The notes beneath the pieces are model-generated. The model was given only the letters and a program-made list of their open reading frames with translations. It was not told the origin of the DNA and made no database searches. DNA of 56,277 nucleotides. It comes from Nitrospira sp. GTDB taxonomy: Bacteria > Nitrospirota > Nitrospiria > Nitrospirales > Nitrospiraceae. Shown piece after piece: positions 54,241 through 56,277 of the stretch (the first letter of the stretch is position 1; each line of letters starts with the position of its first letter). Where the stretch lies: contig JALDRG010000020.1 in assembly GCA_031315995.1 (NCBI GenBank), forward strand, positions 1-56,277, written 5' to 3'. The position numbers and the translations under genes were made by a program.

Positions 54241-54273
54241 TCCCGGCGCCCGCACTGAGGACAGGCGCCGGGA
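54241..54273 (-). terminator. GC-rich hairpin after Pal-like gene
   Basis: A perfect ten-base inverted repeat, TCCCGGCGCC at 54241-54250 and GGCGCCGGGA at 54264-54273, with a 13-base loop, begins eight bases after the stop of the minus-strand Pal-like gene. It lacks a following T-tract, so it may be a Rho-independent terminator of weak type or an mRNA-stability element. Confidence 0.5.
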
Positions 54274-54281
54274 CCGCTTGT

Positions 54282-55034
54282 TTATTTGCGCAGCAGCATA
54301 TGGCCACGCCGATTCTGCTGATGGCAGGCCTCGTCGTGATCGGCACAGAAGGGGCGATCCTTACCGTACGACACAATCGTCACTTGCTTCGCGTTGACTC
54401 CCAGATCGACCAGGAAACTCCTCGCTGCCTTGGCACGTTTTTCACCGAGCACAAGGTTATAATCATGGGTGCCGCGCTCATCGCAATGCCCGGAGATCTT
54501 CAGGAGGGCCTTCGGGTTCTCCTTGAGCCAGTCGGCATTGCCGGTCAGCGAGGTCACGCCCTCATTGTCCGACACACTGTATCGGTCATATCCGTAAAAG
54601 ACATCTTTTAATCCGGCTTCCATCGCCGCCGCTTCTTCACGCCGAATTTCGGCATACCACTTCTCATCACGATCGACCGGCACCAGCATAGTGCCGATGT
54701 TGCTGCGACTGAGTCGCTCTTCCCCTAAAATTTGGCCGTTGACGAGAGGGGAGAAACCCCGCAGCGCTCCCCCCTCAGACTCGGCCGATCCACCATCGTG
54801 ACGGCCAAGAGAGGGGTACTGTCCGTCAGGGGAGTTCTGCCCCTCATGCCCCCCGTACCCATCGAGGCCGCCCTCTCCCTGCGCATAACCGTGACCGGAG
54901 CGTCCCATCATTTCCGACGAGGACTGGTCGTCCGAGCCGGAGTGAAACCACTTCATATTGCTGCATCCTGGTGCCGCCAACAGAATCACTGCCATTCCGC
55001 CCAACATCAGTTGCGATACGCCACGGTGCTTCAT
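54282..55034 (-). CDS. OmpA-family lipoprotein, Pal-like
   Basis: A 250-residue protein with a signal peptide and lipobox (LLAAPGC, Cys24), a Gly/Ser/His-rich variable region, and a C-terminal OmpA domain (VFYGYDRYSVSDNEG, ISGHCDERGTHDYNLVLGEKRA, VSYGKDRPFC). The domain binds peptidoglycan, and lipidation places it in the outer membrane as in Pal of the Tol-Pal system. Tol genes are not nearby. AAGGAG lies before the ATG. A GC-rich hairpin follows. Confidence 0.88.
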   Translation of the reverse strand: MKHRGVSQLMLGGMAVILLAAPGCSNMKWFHSGSDDQSSSEMMGRSGHGYAQGEGGLDGYGGHEGQNSPDGQYPSLGRHDGGSAESEGGALRGFSPLVNGQILGEERLSRSNIGTMLVPVDRDEKWYAEIRREEAAAMEAGLKDVFYGYDRYSVSDNEGVTSLTGNADWLKENPKALLKISGHCDERGTHDYNLVLGEKRAKAARSFLVDLGVNAKQVTIVSYGKDRPFCADHDEACHQQNRRGHMLLRK

Positions 55035-55387
55035 GAACCTTGCTCCTTCACGCTGGGGTGTAACCTCTGCCTGACGTTACAAATATAGCATCCGTAATTG
55101 CCCTCCCCAGGCTTCCGCGCTCAGCGCCGACAAATCAGCATTATTACAAATAGTTACGAGTGCAGGCCGGGATGGAACCCTTCCCGATTCCTCCGACAAG
55201 CCTCTCACATTCAAAGCTTTTCGTCCCGACCAGGCTGATGACACGACGGCCTCGTCCGCACGAGACAGGTCACAGAGGGTCAGAAGGGGTCGCTAACAAA
55301 TGGGTTAGTGCAGAATGCCTGCGCGTACATGGGGTGGCGAAGCGAGGTATGGAGATCTCCAACGGGTCTGTCCAGAAGACGCCGCTT
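55035..55387. other. Intergenic region, 353 bases, left of attachment site
   Basis: No protein-like frame. The region ends at the tRNA-Arg fragment, and I read it as the last chromosomal DNA before an integrated element. A frame at 55308-55496 is rejected (see the rejected list). Confidence 0.35.
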
Positions 55388-55432
55388 GGTGCGCCCGGAG
55401 GGACTTGAACCCCCAACCCTCGGATCCGAAGG
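55388..55432 (-). other. 3' fragment of a tRNA-Arg gene (attachment-site scar)
   Basis: Read on the minus strand, the 45 bases begin in the anticodon loop (CTTCGGATCC, which would carry anticodon TCG), continue through the variable region and T arm (GTTCAAGTCCC) and end with the acceptor strand CGGGCGCACCA. The 5' half is missing, so it cannot be a functional tRNA. Such 3' ends are the usual target and scar of integrases, so an element lies to the right and an intact tRNA-Arg is expected beyond its far end. Confidence 0.75.
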
Positions 55433-55563
55433 CGCACAAAGCACTTTAGAGACAGACAGCGATCAAGGAGGACAGATGGATATGTTCTCTTTATAGATCA
55501 ATGCGTTTTGCATCAGTCCATGCAGATCAATAACGACTGAGGCATATCTGCAATCGTACCCAA

Positions 55564-55596
55564 AACCGTGACCGAACCGTGACCAAAACCGGGACC
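55564..55596. repeat. Three tandem ten-base repeats beside the attachment site
   Basis: AACCGTGACC at 55564-55573 and 55575-55584 and AACCGGGACC at 55587-55596, spaced by about one helix turn. Placed 132 bases from the tRNA scar, they could be arm-type integrase sites or the remnant of an integrase 3' end. Confidence 0.4.
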
Positions 55597-55631
55597 AGAT
55601 TTCCTAACAAATGAGAGACGATCTGGCACAT

Positions 55632-55901
55632 TCACTCGAACAGATCAGCGTGGGAGCCGGTACGTTCCAAGTAAAGGAATTCATCATCCGTTCGATAAAT
55701 CAGCAGCCAGTCTGGGGCAATGTGACATTCGCGGTGATGCTTCCAATTCCCAGAAAGGGCATGATCTCTGTTTCTGACAGGCAGAACTTTTTGGAATTGT
55801 AAGAGGTCAATGATGTCCTCGAGATCATCAATGTCCTGTCCTCGTTTTTTGGCTAACTTAAGGTCTTTGAGAAAACGGCTGGTGGGTTTGATGGTGAGCA
55901 A
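55632..55901 (-). CDS. yafQ: YafQ-like mRNA interferase toxin
   Basis: An 89-residue toxin with SRFLKDLKLAKKRG and all YafQ active residues in place: DHALSGNWKHHRECHIAPDW (two His, Asp, Trp) and RTGSHADLF (His, Phe). It would cleave mRNA on the ribosome until neutralised. It is two bases after dinJ on the same strand. Confidence 0.92.
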   Translation of the reverse strand: MLTIKPTSRFLKDLKLAKKRGQDIDDLEDIIDLLQFQKVLPVRNRDHALSGNWKHHRECHIAPDWLLIYRTDDEFLYLERTGSHADLFE

Positions 55902-55903
55902 GG

Positions 55904-56158
55904 CTATACGCCCGTGTGGTTTCTGAGGGCGCGGAAGGTTTTAAAGGAAGGGAGTTTCTCCGGCTTGTTGGTTTCGTCAAAGGCGGCAATGGTCGTGGCA
56001 TTGGGAATGGTGAGAGGGAAGGGAATACCTTGATGGAGTTCAACCTGAGCATAAAAAAGCCGTATGGCTTCTGCCTCACTAATCCCCAGGCGATCGAAGA
56101 TTTTCACGGCTCTCTTTTTAAGGCCGATATCGATACGGGCATTAATACGGTCTGACAT
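55904..56158 (-). CDS. dinJ: DinJ/RelB-like antitoxin
   Basis: An 84-residue protein: ribbon-helix-helix DNA-binding start (SDRINARIDIGLKKRAVKIF, then GISEAEAIRLFYAQV) and a flexible tail that wraps the toxin. The ATG at 56158 is preferred to 56182 because the promoter found upstream would start transcription at about 56183, leaving 56182 leaderless. It neutralises YafQ and represses the operon. Confidence 0.9.
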   Translation of the reverse strand: MSDRINARIDIGLKKRAVKIFDRLGISEAEAIRLFYAQVELHQGIPFPLTIPNATTIAAFDETNKPEKLPSFKTFRALRNHTGV

Positions 56159-56189
56159 GGACAGATGCGACGCCTTTCTCATGTTTCAC

Positions 56190-56217
56190 ATTGTACGCCA
56201 TTTGTCGCACAAGTCAA
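56190..56217 (-). promoter_or_regulatory. Sigma-70-like promoter of dinJ-yafQ
   Basis: On the minus strand TTGACT (56217-56212) and TACAAT (56195-56190) are separated by 16 bases, a good sigma-70 match. It lies just upstream of dinJ and is the expected site of autorepression by the antitoxin. Confidence 0.6.
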
Positions 56218-56277
56218 TCATCTGTCAGAACAATCGCCCCTTCGCACAGAAACGAGACCATTGGCCAAGACGACGTA

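Noticed and set aside
55308..55496. Plus-strand frame of 62 codons containing VRPEGLEPPTLGS
   Set aside because: This is the antisense translation of the tRNA-Arg fragment, a well-known artefact; no ribosome-binding site or other support.
1..56277. CRISPR array, rRNA genes, intact tRNA genes or insertion sequences
   Set aside because: No regularly spaced repeats, rRNA-like segments, full tRNA cloverleaf or transposase gene were seen on either strand. A short RNA could have been missed by eye.

Overview
The window looks like chromosomal DNA of a GC-rich, Gram-negative, free-living bacterium. The best guess is Nitrospira or a close relative in Nitrospirota. The reasons are lysine synthesis by the LL-diaminopimelate aminotransferase (DapL) route, an argDFGH-lysA-dapAB run, several short PilZ and zinc-ribbon proteins, and an intergenic element at 42494-42552 that resembles a dispersed repeat I recall from Nitrospira genomes. 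This assignment rests on recognition, not on a search.

Layout. 1-12275: a truncated drug-type ABC ATPase with a LON-domain protein, a secreted CrtC/AttH-type lipocalin-like protein, a beta-propeller lipoprotein, a phosphatase, small envelope proteins, a PmtA-like methyltransferase, a Wzm/Wzt polysaccharide exporter, a lipoprotein and a DUF1499 protein. 12890-15596: dapL, then folK and panC overlapping. 15665-16175: a frameshifted PilZ gene. 16172-20618: a visibly AT-richer, tightly packed four-gene cassette encoding a double RNase-H-fold nuclease, a short PurZ-like adenylosuccinate synthetase, a membrane-anchored dCTP-deaminase/dUTPase-fold protein without the catalytic residues, and a NUDIX protein. 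20735-28757: rmuC, a PEP-utilising enzyme with glycerate kinase and a lytic transglycosylase, a family 5 uracil-DNA glycosylase, and a small transaldolase. 28954-29891: three small proteins. 30191-38490: the argD-argF-argG-argH-lptM-lysA-dapA-dapB run, all on the minus strand. 38662-55034: mixed housekeeping and envelope genes (gpmA, ttcA, msrA, zwf, TonB-like, two PilZ proteins, DUF3422, a Pal/OmpA lipoprotein), an ATP-grasp/metallopeptidase pair, twin 47-residue zinc ribbons and several tiny proteins. 55388-56277: a 45-base 3' fragment of a tRNA-Arg gene, read as an attachment-site scar, followed by a DinJ-YafQ toxin-antitoxin pair. A genomic island probably starts here and runs off the right edge.

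How genes work together. DapA, DapB, DapL and LysA cover most of lysine and diaminopimelate synthesis, while ArgD, ArgF, ArgG and ArgH supply late arginine synthesis. Glycerate kinase sits with a PEP-synthase-like enzyme, suggesting glycerate to PEP/pyruvate traffic. Wzm and Wzt export a polysaccharide. The most interesting candidate system is the 16.2-20.6 kb cassette: all four products have nucleotide- or nucleic-acid-related folds, the synthetase has the Asp-to-Ser change typical of phage PurZ, and the deaminase-like protein looks like a membrane-tethered nucleotide sensor. I propose a nucleotide-based defence or base-modification function; this is inference.
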